This document shows positions 1 through 5,616 of a DNA stretch of 5,616 nucleotides, one piece after another. The first letter of the stretch is position 1. Each line of letters begins with the position of its first letter. Source of the DNA: Dehalococcoidia bacterium (GTDB lineage Bacteria > Chloroflexota > Dehalococcoidia > UBA3495 > JAAXIE01); the NCBI GenBank assembly GCA_012270525.1, contig JAAXIE010000366.1, positions 1 to 5,616 on the forward strand, given 5' to 3'. A program made the position numbers and the translations under genes. A model generated the notes under the pieces. The model made no database searches. It was not told the origin of the DNA and was given only the letters and a program-made list of their open reading frames with translations.

Positions 1-533
1 GCGTTGTGCACCATCTTCACGAAATGGCCCGCACCCGCCTTGCCTACGTGGCCATAACCGCAGTTGTCACTGGGAGCCAAGGCCCGGAATATGGTCTCCA
101 ACCGCTCGTAGACTTCGCGGTCTCCACCCACCATGAGGCTGTACCCTCCGGTGAGGCCCCAGATACCACCGCTAGTGCCTACGTCGAGGAAGTCGATCCC
201 AAGGGCCGCTAGCGTGGCGGCCCGGCGCATGCTGTCCCTGTAGTAAGAATTGCCCCCATCGATGATCGTATCGTCCCGCTCAAGGACACCGGCCGCTTCT
301 TCGATGGCCGATTCGGTGGCTGGCCCCACGGGAGCCATGATCCATACCGCCCTGGGTGGTTCCAGCTTGGATGCCAGCTCCTCCAGCGACGCGACTCCAG
401 TTGCTCCCTGCTCTCGCAGTGATTCGACCGCTTCCGCACGTGTGTCGTAGGCAACGACGGCGTGGCCAGCCTTTATCAAGCGCTGGGCCATTGCGCCGCC
501 CATGCGGCCCAAGCCTACCATCCCTATTTCCAT
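1..533 (-). CDS. gnd: 6-phosphogluconate dehydrogenase, decarboxylating, short type (N-terminal 177 residues; 3' end outside window)
   Basis: Cytosolic enzyme converting 6-phosphogluconate to ribulose 5-phosphate and CO2 with reduction of NAD(P)+ (oxidative pentose phosphate pathway). I translated the strand directly from the ATG at 533. Residues 7-13 (GLGRMGG) form the Rossmann dinucleotide loop. IIDGGNS is at 90-96, GTSGGIWGL at 119-127 and VGKAGAGHFVKMVHN at 163-177, which carries the expected catalytic Lys173 and the substrate-binding His176-Asn177. GTSGGIWGL and the compact spacing match the short YqeC/Gnd2-type family (about 300 residues) more than the 470-residue enzyme. Asp30 at the end of the second beta strand (AYDTR) suggests NAD+ preference; this is inferred. 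The start is supported by a GGAG eight bases upstream; an ATG at 547 is out of frame and soon stops. It lies 22 bp downstream of pgi, so the two are probably co-transcribed. Family assignment is firm; cofactor choice is not. Confidence 0.95.
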   Translation of the reverse strand, partial: MEIGMVGLGRMGGAMAQRLIKAGHAVVAYDTRAEAVESLREQGATGVASLEELASKLEPPRAVWIMAPVGPATESAIEEAAGVLERDDTIIDGGNSYYRDSMRRAATLAALGIDFLDVGTSGGIWGLTGGYSLMVGGDREVYERLETIFRALAPSDNCGYGHVGKAGAGHFVKMVHN

Positions 534-555
534 AGGCCTATCTCCATGAGGATCT

Positions 556-2244
556 TCACCTCTGCGGTTGCGCCCGTGCAGCAATCCGGGTATTCAGGTC
601 GCCAATGGCACCAGCCACATCCCTAGCATGCACCCACATGACCGGTCTGCCCGCCGCCTCCAGGGCCCTCAGGTCGCCCAATGCCTGGGCATGGGCCAAC
701 TGGCCGAAAGAGTAGGAACGTCCCGGTATGGGCACATCCTTATCATCGTCTGCAGTCAGCAACAGATAGGCGCCCGAAGGCGTACCACCCTTGTGGAGCT
801 GCCCTGTGGAGTGCAGGTAGCGTGGGCCATAGCCAACCGTGGTTGCGACTCCGTACCCCTCTGCGATGTGCCTCCGCAGTGATGAGAGGCTGGCATCAAT
901 CTCCCGGGTCTGCCCGCAGTAAGCAAGAACCGCGAGATACCCGCCCCGTGGAATTCTGGCCAGAAGCTGTTCCCACGATCCCGCAGCCTCCACAGTGGGC
1001 AGTTTGCTGGTCCTCTCAAGCTGCGCCAGCATGGCGTCGGTCATGTCCTTGGCCGATTGGACGTCGGGCTGGTCGAAGGGATGGATGCTGAGCAAGGCTC
1101 CCGCGACCGCCGTAGCGAACTCCCACCGGTAGAACTCACCGGCCAGGTCAAACCTGTCCTGCAGGTGAATGCAAGCTAGGGGGTGAGCTGATGCCGCGAT
1201 GGTGTGCGCGAAATCGTCGGTTTCGGCGTTGTCGTTCCCTGCCAGCTGCAAGTAGACGAACTGACGGTCATCGCCATATGTATTCAAGGACAGCATTGGT
1301 TCGTTGGCCACGGGAATGATCCCAGTTCCCTGCTTGCCGGTGCTCTCGGCTAGGAGCTGCTCCACCCACAAACCGAAGCTGGCAATACCTGGAGACGTGA
1401 TGAGGGTCAGCTTGTCCCGGCCCTGAAGAGCCAGTTGGGCTATGGTCGCCCCCAGCCGCGCGCCCGGGTTCATGGAAGCTGACCCGTTGGGCCCGCAGGA
1501 TTCAAGCATGGCCTCGGCCCTGTCCAGCAACTTCTCAATATCGATACCTATGAGGGCTGCCGGGACCAGTCCAAAATAGGAGAGGACCGAATAGCGCCCG
1601 CCGATGTCCGCGGGATTGAGGAAGGCGCGACGGAACCCAGCCTCCCTGGACAGGCGTTCCAGCACCGTACCCGGATCGGTGATCGCGATGAAGTTCTCTC
1701 CTGCATTCTGGCCCTTCTGGTGTTCGACCATCCCTCGGAAATGAGCATACAGACAGTTGGGCTCAATGGTGCTTCCCGACTTGGAGGAGACGAGAAACAA
1801 AGTGCGCCCGGCGTGGATGGCATCACTAACACTTCGTACTGCCTCTGACACCGTTGAATCGAGAACGATGAGTTGGGGATAGCCTTCAGCAGGACCAAAG
1901 ACTGCACGCAGCACATCGGGCCCCAAGCTGCTACCTCCCATGCCCAGCAGCACCACATGGCGATAGCCCGCATTCCGTACCTCTTGTGCGCAGACCTGCA
2001 AGCCGGGCATCTCCCGGCGCATCCGTTGCGGGACTGTCAGCCACCCCAAGCGGTCGGATATCTCGGTGGGGTCAGACCTCCAGACAGTGTGGTCCACGCG
2101 CCACATGCGAGGGATCACGTTCATTGAATCAAGCGCGGACAAGCGGGCCTCTATCGTTCCCTCATAAGGGCCTATGGCATCGACGGGTCGGGCGCTCTGA
2201 GAAGTCACGTTGGCCTGACACTCCGGGGCGGACGGCTGGGTCAT
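556..2244 (-). CDS. pgi: Glucose-6-phosphate isomerase, of the type found as the C-terminal half of transaldolase-isomerase fusions
   Basis: Interconverts glucose 6-phosphate and fructose 6-phosphate in the cytosol. The 562-residue product shows the two SIS sugar-isomerase lobes: GMGGSSLGP at 101-109 and the phosphate-binding SSKSGST at 153-159. It also has GGRYSVLS at 215-222, the LLAESTGK segment with the likely catalytic Glu300, and HSTGQLHKGG at 478-487 with the likely active-site His and Lys485. These motifs are those of the isomerase half of bifunctional transaldolase/phosphoglucose isomerases, not of the classic E. coli Pgi. Residues about 24-69 (IGPYEGTIEARL to RLGWL, including DHTVW) resemble the interdomain region of such fusions, but no transaldolase domain precedes them. 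Residues 1-23 are polar and look unstructured. The ATG at 2244 is preceded by AAAGGA almost abutting it and another AAAGG 12 bases away, so spacing is not ideal; the next in-frame Met is residue 41, which would cut into conserved sequence. First gene of a pgi-gnd operon. Confidence 0.95.
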   Translation of the reverse strand: MTQPSAPECQANVTSQSARPVDAIGPYEGTIEARLSALDSMNVIPRMWRVDHTVWRSDPTEISDRLGWLTVPQRMRREMPGLQVCAQEVRNAGYRHVVLLGMGGSSLGPDVLRAVFGPAEGYPQLIVLDSTVSEAVRSVSDAIHAGRTLFLVSSKSGSTIEPNCLYAHFRGMVEHQKGQNAGENFIAITDPGTVLERLSREAGFRRAFLNPADIGGRYSVLSYFGLVPAALIGIDIEKLLDRAEAMLESCGPNGSASMNPGARLGATIAQLALQGRDKLTLITSPGIASFGLWVEQLLAESTGKQGTGIIPVANEPMLSLNTYGDDRQFVYLQLAGNDNAETDDFAHTIAASAHPLACIHLQDRFDLAGEFYRWEFATAVAGALLSIHPFDQPDVQSAKDMTDAMLAQLERTSKLPTVEAAGSWEQLLARIPRGGYLAVLAYCGQTREIDASLSSLRRHIAEGYGVATTVGYGPRYLHSTGQLHKGGTPSGAYLLLTADDDKDVPIPGRSYSFGQLAHAQALGDLRALEAAGRPVMWVHARDVAGAIGDLNTRIAARAQPQR

Positions 2245-2268
2245 GTCCTTTGGTAGCCTTTGCGGGCT

Positions 2269-2276
2269 ATTATAAT
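2269..2276. promoter_or_regulatory. Shared palindromic -10 element of a divergent promoter
   Basis: The octamer ATTATAAT is its own reverse complement and gives a perfect TATAAT on the plus strand (2271-2276) and on the minus strand (2274-2269). It is the only AT-rich spot in the 83 bp between the divergent pgi and NTF2-like genes. Plus-strand transcription would start near 2283, giving a leader of about 45 bases. Minus-strand transcription would start near 2262, giving a short leader of about 17 bases before pgi. The -35 regions are weak: TTGGTA at 2250-2255 on the plus strand (15-bp spacer), and nothing close to TTGACA on the minus strand. The two polymerases would compete for the same bases, so expression of the two genes may be mutually exclusive; that is an inference. 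Confidence 0.5.
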
Positions 2277-2281
2277 CGGCA

Positions 2282-2302
2282 TGGCGGGAGTGAGGCCCGC
2301 CA
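2282..2302. repeat. 7-bp inverted repeat beside the divergent promoter, possible operator or leader hairpin
   Basis: TGGCGGG (2282-2288) and CCCGCCA (2296-2302) are perfect reverse complements separated by seven bases. The repeat lies just downstream of the plus-strand -10 element and in the expected spacer/-35 zone of the minus-strand promoter. It could be a regulator-binding site affecting both genes, or a 5' leader hairpin in the transcript of the NTF2-like gene. No regulator gene is visible nearby. GC-rich hairpins of this size also arise by chance, so the functional reading is tentative. Confidence 0.35.
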
Positions 2303-2316
2303 CTAGACAGTCGTCC

Positions 2317-2322
2317 GGGAGG
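2317..2322 (+). promoter_or_regulatory. Ribosome binding site of the NTF2-like gene
   Basis: GGGAGG lies five bases before the ATG at 2328. It decides between two overlapping ATGs: the one at 2324 is too close and out of frame, so translation should begin at 2328. Confidence 0.7.
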
Positions 2323-2327
2323 TATGC

Positions 2328-2699
2328 ATGGCAGCCCACGAGCCAGGTGATGTCCATACCCAGTTCCTCGATGCCTTCAACGCCAGGGACGTGCAAGCCT
2401 TGGCCAGTCTCTACGAGCCGGGTGCCCTGCTGGTGATGCCTGGAGGCGGTGGAACAATCACCGGCATCGACGCCATAAGGAAGGCCTTGGAGATGGGCGT
2501 GGCCAGTGGTCGTACCTTCAGGCACGAGAGCCAGGTGGTGCACCAGTCAGGAGACATTGCAGTTCTGGACTGCAAGTCCACCGTGATGGACACGGCGGCC
2601 GATGGCACCGTAACGTACCACGAGGGGTTCAGCGTGGAGATCGTCCGTCGTCAGCCCGATGGCACCTGGCGGTTCGTCATCGACCTGCCCGGAAGGTAG
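2328..2699 (+). CDS. NTF2/SnoaL-like superfamily protein (SgcJ/DUF4440-like), function unknown
   Basis: Small 123-residue single-domain protein of the cone-shaped NTF2-like fold. The N-terminal helix pattern (FLDAFNARDVQALASLYEPG, about residues 13-32) is typical of the family. It is followed by a strand (ALLVMPGGG) and the conserved GIDAIRKAL helix, then by alternating strands ending in a Trp-containing strand (GTWRFVIDLP, about 112-121). Family members include polyketide cyclases, ketosteroid isomerase relatives and many uncharacterised proteins that bind small hydrophobic ligands or form dimers. Nothing here fixes a reaction. There is no signal peptide or membrane segment, so it is probably cytosolic. 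The start is set by GGGAGG five bases upstream of ATG. It is transcribed divergently from pgi and convergently toward the protease-like gene, so it is probably monocistronic. The fold assignment is good; the role is unknown. Confidence 0.85.
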   Translation: MAAHEPGDVHTQFLDAFNARDVQALASLYEPGALLVMPGGGGTITGIDAIRKALEMGVASGRTFRHESQVVHQSGDIAVLDCKSTVMDTAADGTVTYHEGFSVEIVRRQPDGTWRFVIDLPGR

Positions 2700-2733
2700 A
2701 GGCGATCTGGGCAACTGGAGGCCTTTGGCAGGC

Positions 2734-2751
2734 AACGGCACCTAAGCCGTT
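2734..2751. terminator. Short hairpin in the convergent gap, possible weak bidirectional terminator
   Basis: AACGGC (2734-2739) and GCCGTT (2746-2751) form a perfect 6-bp stem with a six-base loop between two convergent genes, overlapping the stop codon of the protease-like gene. Its position suits transcription termination from either side. There is no T-tract on either strand, so it is not a canonical intrinsic terminator. Confidence 0.3.
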
Positions 2752-3103
2752 AGAATGGACGCCCAGCGACAACCGTGGGAACCAGCGTCTTGTTCACCGG
2801 ATCCGCCATCAGGCTGAATGCCTCCAGAGTAGCGGCCCCCATGAGGCGTTGTTCCCCACTGCTGAAATACACCGGGCATACCCATTCCTCTTCACGGTAG
2901 CCGATCCGGGCTTCTCCTAACTCCCACATCTCGATTCTGCCATCACCAAACCGCACGGGACGCTGCGCTTTGGGCTTGATACCGAGATATTGGAGCAATT
3001 CGCTGGGTAGAACCGTGTGGAGGGCCCGCGTGTCCACCAGCACATCAATTTCGTGGGAGTCACCCCCGTCGACGTTCCCAACACTGATGGTCACTTCGAA
3101 CAT
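2750..3103 (-). CDS. Retropepsin-like (clan AA) aspartic-protease-family protein with altered D-T-G motif
   Basis: A 117-residue protein with the layout of small bacterial clan AA aspartic proteases: a beta-rich N-terminus (MFEVTISVGN), a catalytic loop at 23-33 (VDTRALHTVLP), the family segment RFGDGRIEMWELGEARI at 51-67, the flap-side strands, and the hydrophobic-hydrophobic-Gly motif LMGAATLE at 87-94 followed by DPVNKTLVP. Active members are homodimers, each giving one Asp. Here Asp24 and Thr25 are present, but the glycine of D-T-G is Arg26. The codon is CGG, one base from GGG. The glycine is nearly invariant in active enzymes, so this protein may be inactive, altered in function, or mis-sequenced at one base. 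No signal peptide or membrane segment is seen. The ATG at 3103 has only a weak upstream purine stretch. It starts 53 bp after korB on the same strand and may be read through from it. Substrate unknown. Confidence 0.8.
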   Translation of the reverse strand: MFEVTISVGNVDGGDSHEIDVLVDTRALHTVLPSELLQYLGIKPKAQRPVRFGDGRIEMWELGEARIGYREEEWVCPVYFSSGEQRLMGAATLEAFSLMADPVNKTLVPTVVAGRPF

Positions 3104-3156
3104 GCCCAGGATTCACCGCCTCAGAGCACCTAGGTCAGCCCCACGCTGATACCGCG

Positions 3157-4059
3157 CTAGAGCATGCGCTGTACGAGGCGGTCGCCCTGTTCCTTGCTCA
3201 GGCCTAGGGGACGGAAGGCCAGGGGACCGTCCTCGAGCACAGGCTCCTGATCGCCCAAGTCCAGGGACTCCTTCTGGAAGAAGACGCCGGTGTAGATGGT
3301 ATCGCCCCACGCCATGGCCTTCTCGCAGGCCGTCTTCCAGTCGCTCGTGTCGTGCTCCTCGTCCTCCAGCTTGCGGACATGTTCCTTGAAGAAATCATGG
3401 GTGTTATCCAGATTGAAGGTGACGCAGGGGCTGAAGACATCCACCAGAGAGAAGCCCTTGTGCGTGATGGCCTTCTTGATGGTGTCGGTCAGGTGACGTA
3501 TATCGCTGCTGTAGGCCCGGGAGACGAAGGTGGCCCCGTTCATGATGGCCGACGTGATGGGATTGATCGGCAATTCGACGCTGCCGAAGGGCGTGCTCTT
3601 GGTCTTCATGCCGAAGGTGCTGGTTGGGGATATCTGGCCCGTGGTCAGGCCATATATCTGGTTATTCATCACAATGTAGGTCAGGTCCACATTCCGCCGG
3701 GCCGTATGGGTGAAGTGGTTGCCTCCGATACCATAACCGTCACCATCGCCACCGGTGACCAGCACCGTCAGTTCGTGGTTCGCCATCTTGGCCCCGGTGG
3801 CCACAGCCAAGGCTCGACCGTGCAGCGTATGCATACCGTAGGAGTTGAAATACCCGGGCAGGTTCGAAGAGCACCCGATGCCGCTTACGGTCAGAATCTG
3901 GTGCGGCCTCAGCCCCAACTCGGCGCAGGCCCGCTGTATGCCGTTGATGACGCCGAAATCGCCACAGCCTGGGCACCAGTCGGGATCGACCAGACCCTTG
4001 AAGTCTCGAGCGGTGAGTCTTACCTCGGGTACCTCTTCCGCTACGTTAACGCTCGTCAT
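3157..4059 (-). CDS. korB: 2-oxoacid:ferredoxin oxidoreductase, beta subunit
   Basis: The thiamine-diphosphate-binding subunit of a complex that converts a 2-oxoacid (2-oxoglutarate, pyruvate or similar) plus CoA to acyl-CoA and CO2, reducing ferredoxin. The 300-residue product has WCPGCGDFG at 28-36, SGIGCSS at 59-65, and the TPP/Mg motif GDGDGYGIGGNH at 104-115 completed by NNQIYGLTTGQ at 132-142. PCVTFN is at 211-216. Cys29, Cys32, Cys63 and Cys212 fit the four ligands of the single 4Fe-4S cluster in OFOR-type enzymes. GMKTKSTPFGS (150-160) is the region implicated in substrate contact. The length is near that of the KorB family, with a slightly long C-terminal tail (from about residue 265). 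The start is supported by AAGGGG six bases upstream of the ATG. It lies 93 bp after korA, a larger gap than is usual for this pair. The symbol korB reflects the family; the true 2-oxoacid cannot be told from sequence alone. Confidence 0.95.
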   Translation of the reverse strand: MTSVNVAEEVPEVRLTARDFKGLVDPDWCPGCGDFGVINGIQRACAELGLRPHQILTVSGIGCSSNLPGYFNSYGMHTLHGRALAVATGAKMANHELTVLVTGGDGDGYGIGGNHFTHTARRNVDLTYIVMNNQIYGLTTGQISPTSTFGMKTKSTPFGSVELPINPITSAIMNGATFVSRAYSSDIRHLTDTIKKAITHKGFSLVDVFSPCVTFNLDNTHDFFKEHVRKLEDEEHDTSDWKTACEKAMAWGDTIYTGVFFQKESLDLGDQEPVLEDGPLAFRPLGLSKEQGDRLVQRML

Positions 4060-4089
4060 CGCTACCCCTTCTTCGTGTTCAAAGCTTGG

Positions 4090-4108
4090 GGGCTGAACTC
4101 CTCAGCCC
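4090..4108 (-). promoter_or_regulatory. Intercistronic hairpin between korA and korB
   Basis: In the transcript, GGGCUGA and UCAGCCC pair perfectly over 7 bp around the five-base loop GGAGU. The loop carries an SD-like GGAG. No U-tract follows, so this is not an intrinsic terminator. Roles that fit the position are mRNA processing or protection, or modulation of korB translation, whose ribosome site lies about 20 bases further on. It also includes the stop codon of the small reading frame at 4102-4137. Confidence 0.4.
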
Positions 4109-4137
4109 GTTCCGAGTCCTGCAAGACCAGCAACCAT
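4102..4137 (-). CDS. Candidate 11-residue leader peptide upstream of korB
   Basis: A tiny reading frame in the korA-korB gap encodes MVAGLAGLGTG and ends in TGA. It has a consensus GGAGG at 4150-4146, eight bases before its ATG, which is as good as or better than the site of korB. Its stop codon is the last part of the left arm of the hairpin at 4090-4108, and it lies in the same frame as korB, 14 sense codons before the korB ATG. A ribosome finishing it would melt the hairpin. It could therefore couple translation of korA and korB or act as a short regulatory leader. It has no runs of a single amino acid that would suggest classical attenuation. A frame this short can arise by chance; there is no direct evidence that it is translated. 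Confidence 0.25.
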   Translation of the reverse strand: MVAGLAGLGTG

Positions 4138-4152
4138 CCCGCTATCCTCCAG

Positions 4153-5616
4153 CTACACCATGATTTCCTGGTAGGGGACGTACCTTTCCGATTCGCCCTT
4201 CACCAGGTCCAGAACGCCTTCAACGATGTGGTGCGGGGCGAAGGGTTCGCCATCGTACTTGCGGATATGCCCGTCCACCGAGAGACCCGTTTCGCTGCGC
4301 ATATAGCGGTAGAACTGGCCCGACTCGTTGTTCTCCACCACTATCACCTTCCTCGACTTGGAGAGGATATCGGCGACCGCGTCGGCGTGAAAGGGAATTA
4401 TCCACTTGATGGCCAGTTGGTTGGCCCTTACCCCCTGAACCGCCAGCAGTTCCAACGCCTCCTTGATGGTCCCGTAGGTGGACCCCCAGCCCACCAGGGT
4501 CACTTCGGCATCATCCGGGCCTTCCAGCCGAGGCGGAGCCACGCGCTCCAGCATGTCGTTGAGCTTGCGTGACCGCTTCTCCACCATCATGCGACGCTTG
4601 TGGGGGTTGGTGAACTCGTCGCTGATGAGCATCGAGTCCTCGTCGTGCTCGTCGGTAGCCACCACGTGCACCCTTCCTTCAAGGCCCGGAAGCGCCCTCG
4701 GCGAGATGCCCGATTCGGTGTTCTCATACCGCTTGTAGCCGTCTGTCGCCGAACCTTCCGTGATCAGGCTGCCCCGCTCGATGACGGGGTGCATGTCGAT
4801 GTCAGCCGGGTCTACGCTGTACCTGCCCTCGGAAATCAGCAGATCCGAGATGACGATGCCGGGGCACTGGTAGTGGTCCACCAGGTTGAACAACTCAGGC
4901 ATGGTGTTGAAGGCATCCAGGGCGTCGGTGGGGGCCACGATGAGCCTCTGGAAATCACCCTGGCTCGCTCCAAGGGCCTGCCACAGGTCGCCCTGTTCCG
5001 TCTTGGTGGGAACGCCGGTGGAGGGACCTGCCCGCTGCACGTTGACGAACACCACGGGTATCTCCATCATGCCAGCGGCCCCTATGGCCTCCGTCATCAG
5101 GGCGAAACCGCCACCCGACGTCCCACACATGGCACGGCATCCGGCATGGGCCGCCCCGATGGTCATGTTGGCCACGCCAATCTCGTCTTCCACCTGTCGC
5201 ACCATGATGCCCAGGTTGCGGGCGTTCGAAGCCATCCAGTGCAGGATGCCGCTGGAAGGACTCATGGGATAGGCGGCATAGAACTTCAGGCCCGCGGCCG
5301 CAGCCCCCATGGCGATGGCATCGTTCCCCGACCAGACTGCCATGGGCGTGTCGCCCTGGCCGACCTCTTGCGAGAAGGGATCGAAGTTGGCCAGCGTGTA
5401 GTCAAAGCCAGCCTTGGCCACCCTGATGTTCTCCTCTACCACCGCATCGCCCTGCCGTTGAAAGCGTAGACGCAGGCTGTCTTCCAGCAACTGGAAGTCC
5501 AGCTTCATCAGGGCCATGATCGCCCCAACCGCCACTGTATTCTGCACCAAGCGGTTGCGACTCTGGGTGAGTTCGGCGATGGGGAGAGGACAGAGACCCA
5601 CACCCCGTGCAGCGTC
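4153..5616 (-). CDS. korA: 2-oxoacid:ferredoxin oxidoreductase, fused gamma-alpha subunit (5' end outside window)
   Basis: Partner of KorB. The reading frame is open to the right edge, giving 487 residues; an internal GTG at 5601 is not the true start because homologous sequence continues upstream. Residues 1 to about 90 are the end of the gamma domain (NRLVQNTVAVGAIMAL and the helix VVEENIRVAKAGFDYT). The alpha part then begins with the pyrimidine-binding-type domain: WSGNDAIAMGAAAAGLKFYAAYPMSPSS, where YPMSP at 116-120 replaces the common YPITP; VEDEIGVANMTIGA; GTSGGGFALM; and VNVQRAGPSTGVPTKTEQGDL with the conserved substrate-region Arg195. The C-terminal domain II (VTLVGWGSTYGTIKEAL onward and the VVENNESGQFYRYM stretch) is complete to the TAG stop. 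Fused gamma-alpha subunits are usually about 570-620 residues, so roughly 100 are missing here. No separate ferredoxin-like delta subunit is seen in the window. Substrate specificity is not resolved; 2-oxoglutarate is a conventional guess. Confidence 0.95.
   Translation of the reverse strand, partial: DAARGVGLCPLPIAELTQSRNRLVQNTVAVGAIMALMKLDFQLLEDSLRLRFQRQGDAVVEENIRVAKAGFDYTLANFDPFSQEVGQGDTPMAVWSGNDAIAMGAAAAGLKFYAAYPMSPSSGILHWMASNARNLGIMVRQVEDEIGVANMTIGAAHAGCRAMCGTSGGGFALMTEAIGAAGMMEIPVVFVNVQRAGPSTGVPTKTEQGDLWQALGASQGDFQRLIVAPTDALDAFNTMPELFNLVDHYQCPGIVISDLLISEGRYSVDPADIDMHPVIERGSLITEGSATDGYKRYENTESGISPRALPGLEGRVHVVATDEHDEDSMLISDEFTNPHKRRMMVEKRSRKLNDMLERVAPPRLEGPDDAEVTLVGWGSTYGTIKEALELLAVQGVRANQLAIKWIIPFHADAVADILSKSRKVIVVENNESGQFYRYMRSETGLSVDGHIRKYDGEPFAPHHIVEGVLDLVKGESERYVPYQEIMV

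Noticed and set aside
2241..2543. Minus-strand 100-codon frame overlapping the NTF2-like gene
   Set aside because: It overlaps the start of pgi and lies antisense to a gene with a recognisable fold and a good ribosome site; its translation shows no family features.
2734..2751. Canonical rho-independent terminator between the convergent genes
   Set aside because: The stem is only 6 bp and neither strand has a T-tract after it, so it is kept only as a weak candidate.
4060..4137. UGA read-through or selenocysteine joining the mini-ORF to korB
   Set aside because: The frame is continuous apart from one TGA, but the hairpin contains the TGA rather than following it as a bacterial SECIS would. 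KorB also has its own ATG with a good ribosome site, and the would-be extension resembles nothing in the family.
3352..4572. Long plus-strand open frame (406 codons) antisense to korB and korA
   Set aside because: The opposite strand encodes two clear enzyme subunits with all expected motifs; the antisense translation is rich in His, Gly, Arg and Gln, crosses the korA-korB gap and shows no domain. It is a GC-rich shadow frame.
4600..5469. Plus-strand open frame (289 codons) antisense to korA
   Set aside because: No recognisable protein features and fully covered by well-supported korA coding sequence.
5599..5601. GTG at 5601 as the start of korA
   Set aside because: Sequence upstream stays open to the window edge, and the residues that follow are the middle of a gamma domain, so the true start lies outside.

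Overview
This is a GC-rich, gene-dense bacterial chromosomal window with five protein genes of central metabolism and accessory type, plus one likely small hydrolase-like protein. There are no mobile elements, RNA genes or CRISPR arrays. The gene content suggests a Chloroflexota-like bacterium (Dehalococcoidia or SAR202 relatives), although this is an inference from protein style and not a proven placement. The supporting traits are a glucose-6-phosphate isomerase of the type usually fused to transaldolase, a short-type 6-phosphogluconate dehydrogenase beside it, a gamma-alpha fused 2-oxoacid:ferredoxin oxidoreductase, and a small retropepsin-like protein.

Left block (1-2244, minus strand): a pgi gene followed 22 bp later by gnd, which runs off the left edge. 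Together they form a sugar-phosphate operon linking glycolysis/gluconeogenesis to the oxidative pentose phosphate pathway. The pgi product keeps an N-terminal stretch like the linker of transaldolase-isomerase fusions but has no transaldolase domain. The gnd product has an Asp where NAD-preferring enzymes have one.

Middle (2245-2749): an 83-bp divergent intergenic region holds a palindromic ATTATAAT that gives a consensus -10 hexamer on both strands, next to a 7-bp inverted repeat. On its right a small NTF2/SnoaL-like protein gene is transcribed on the plus strand, in the opposite direction to pgi. It converges on the next gene across a 50-bp gap containing a short hairpin without a U-tract.

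Right block (2750-5616, minus strand): korA (5' end outside the window), then korB, then a small clan AA aspartic-protease-like gene whose catalytic D-T-G motif reads D-T-R. The korA-korB gap is unusually long (93 bp). It holds a tiny 11-codon reading frame with a good ribosome binding site, whose stop codon sits in a perfect 7-bp hairpin and lies in frame with korB. KorA and KorB together would make a thiamine-diphosphate, iron-sulfur enzyme that oxidatively decarboxylates a 2-oxoacid with CoA and passes electrons to ferredoxin.

Most of the window is ordinary metabolism. I see no evidence for a wholly new system. The points most worth checking are the DTR protease motif, the korA-korB leader/hairpin and the shared divergent promoter.
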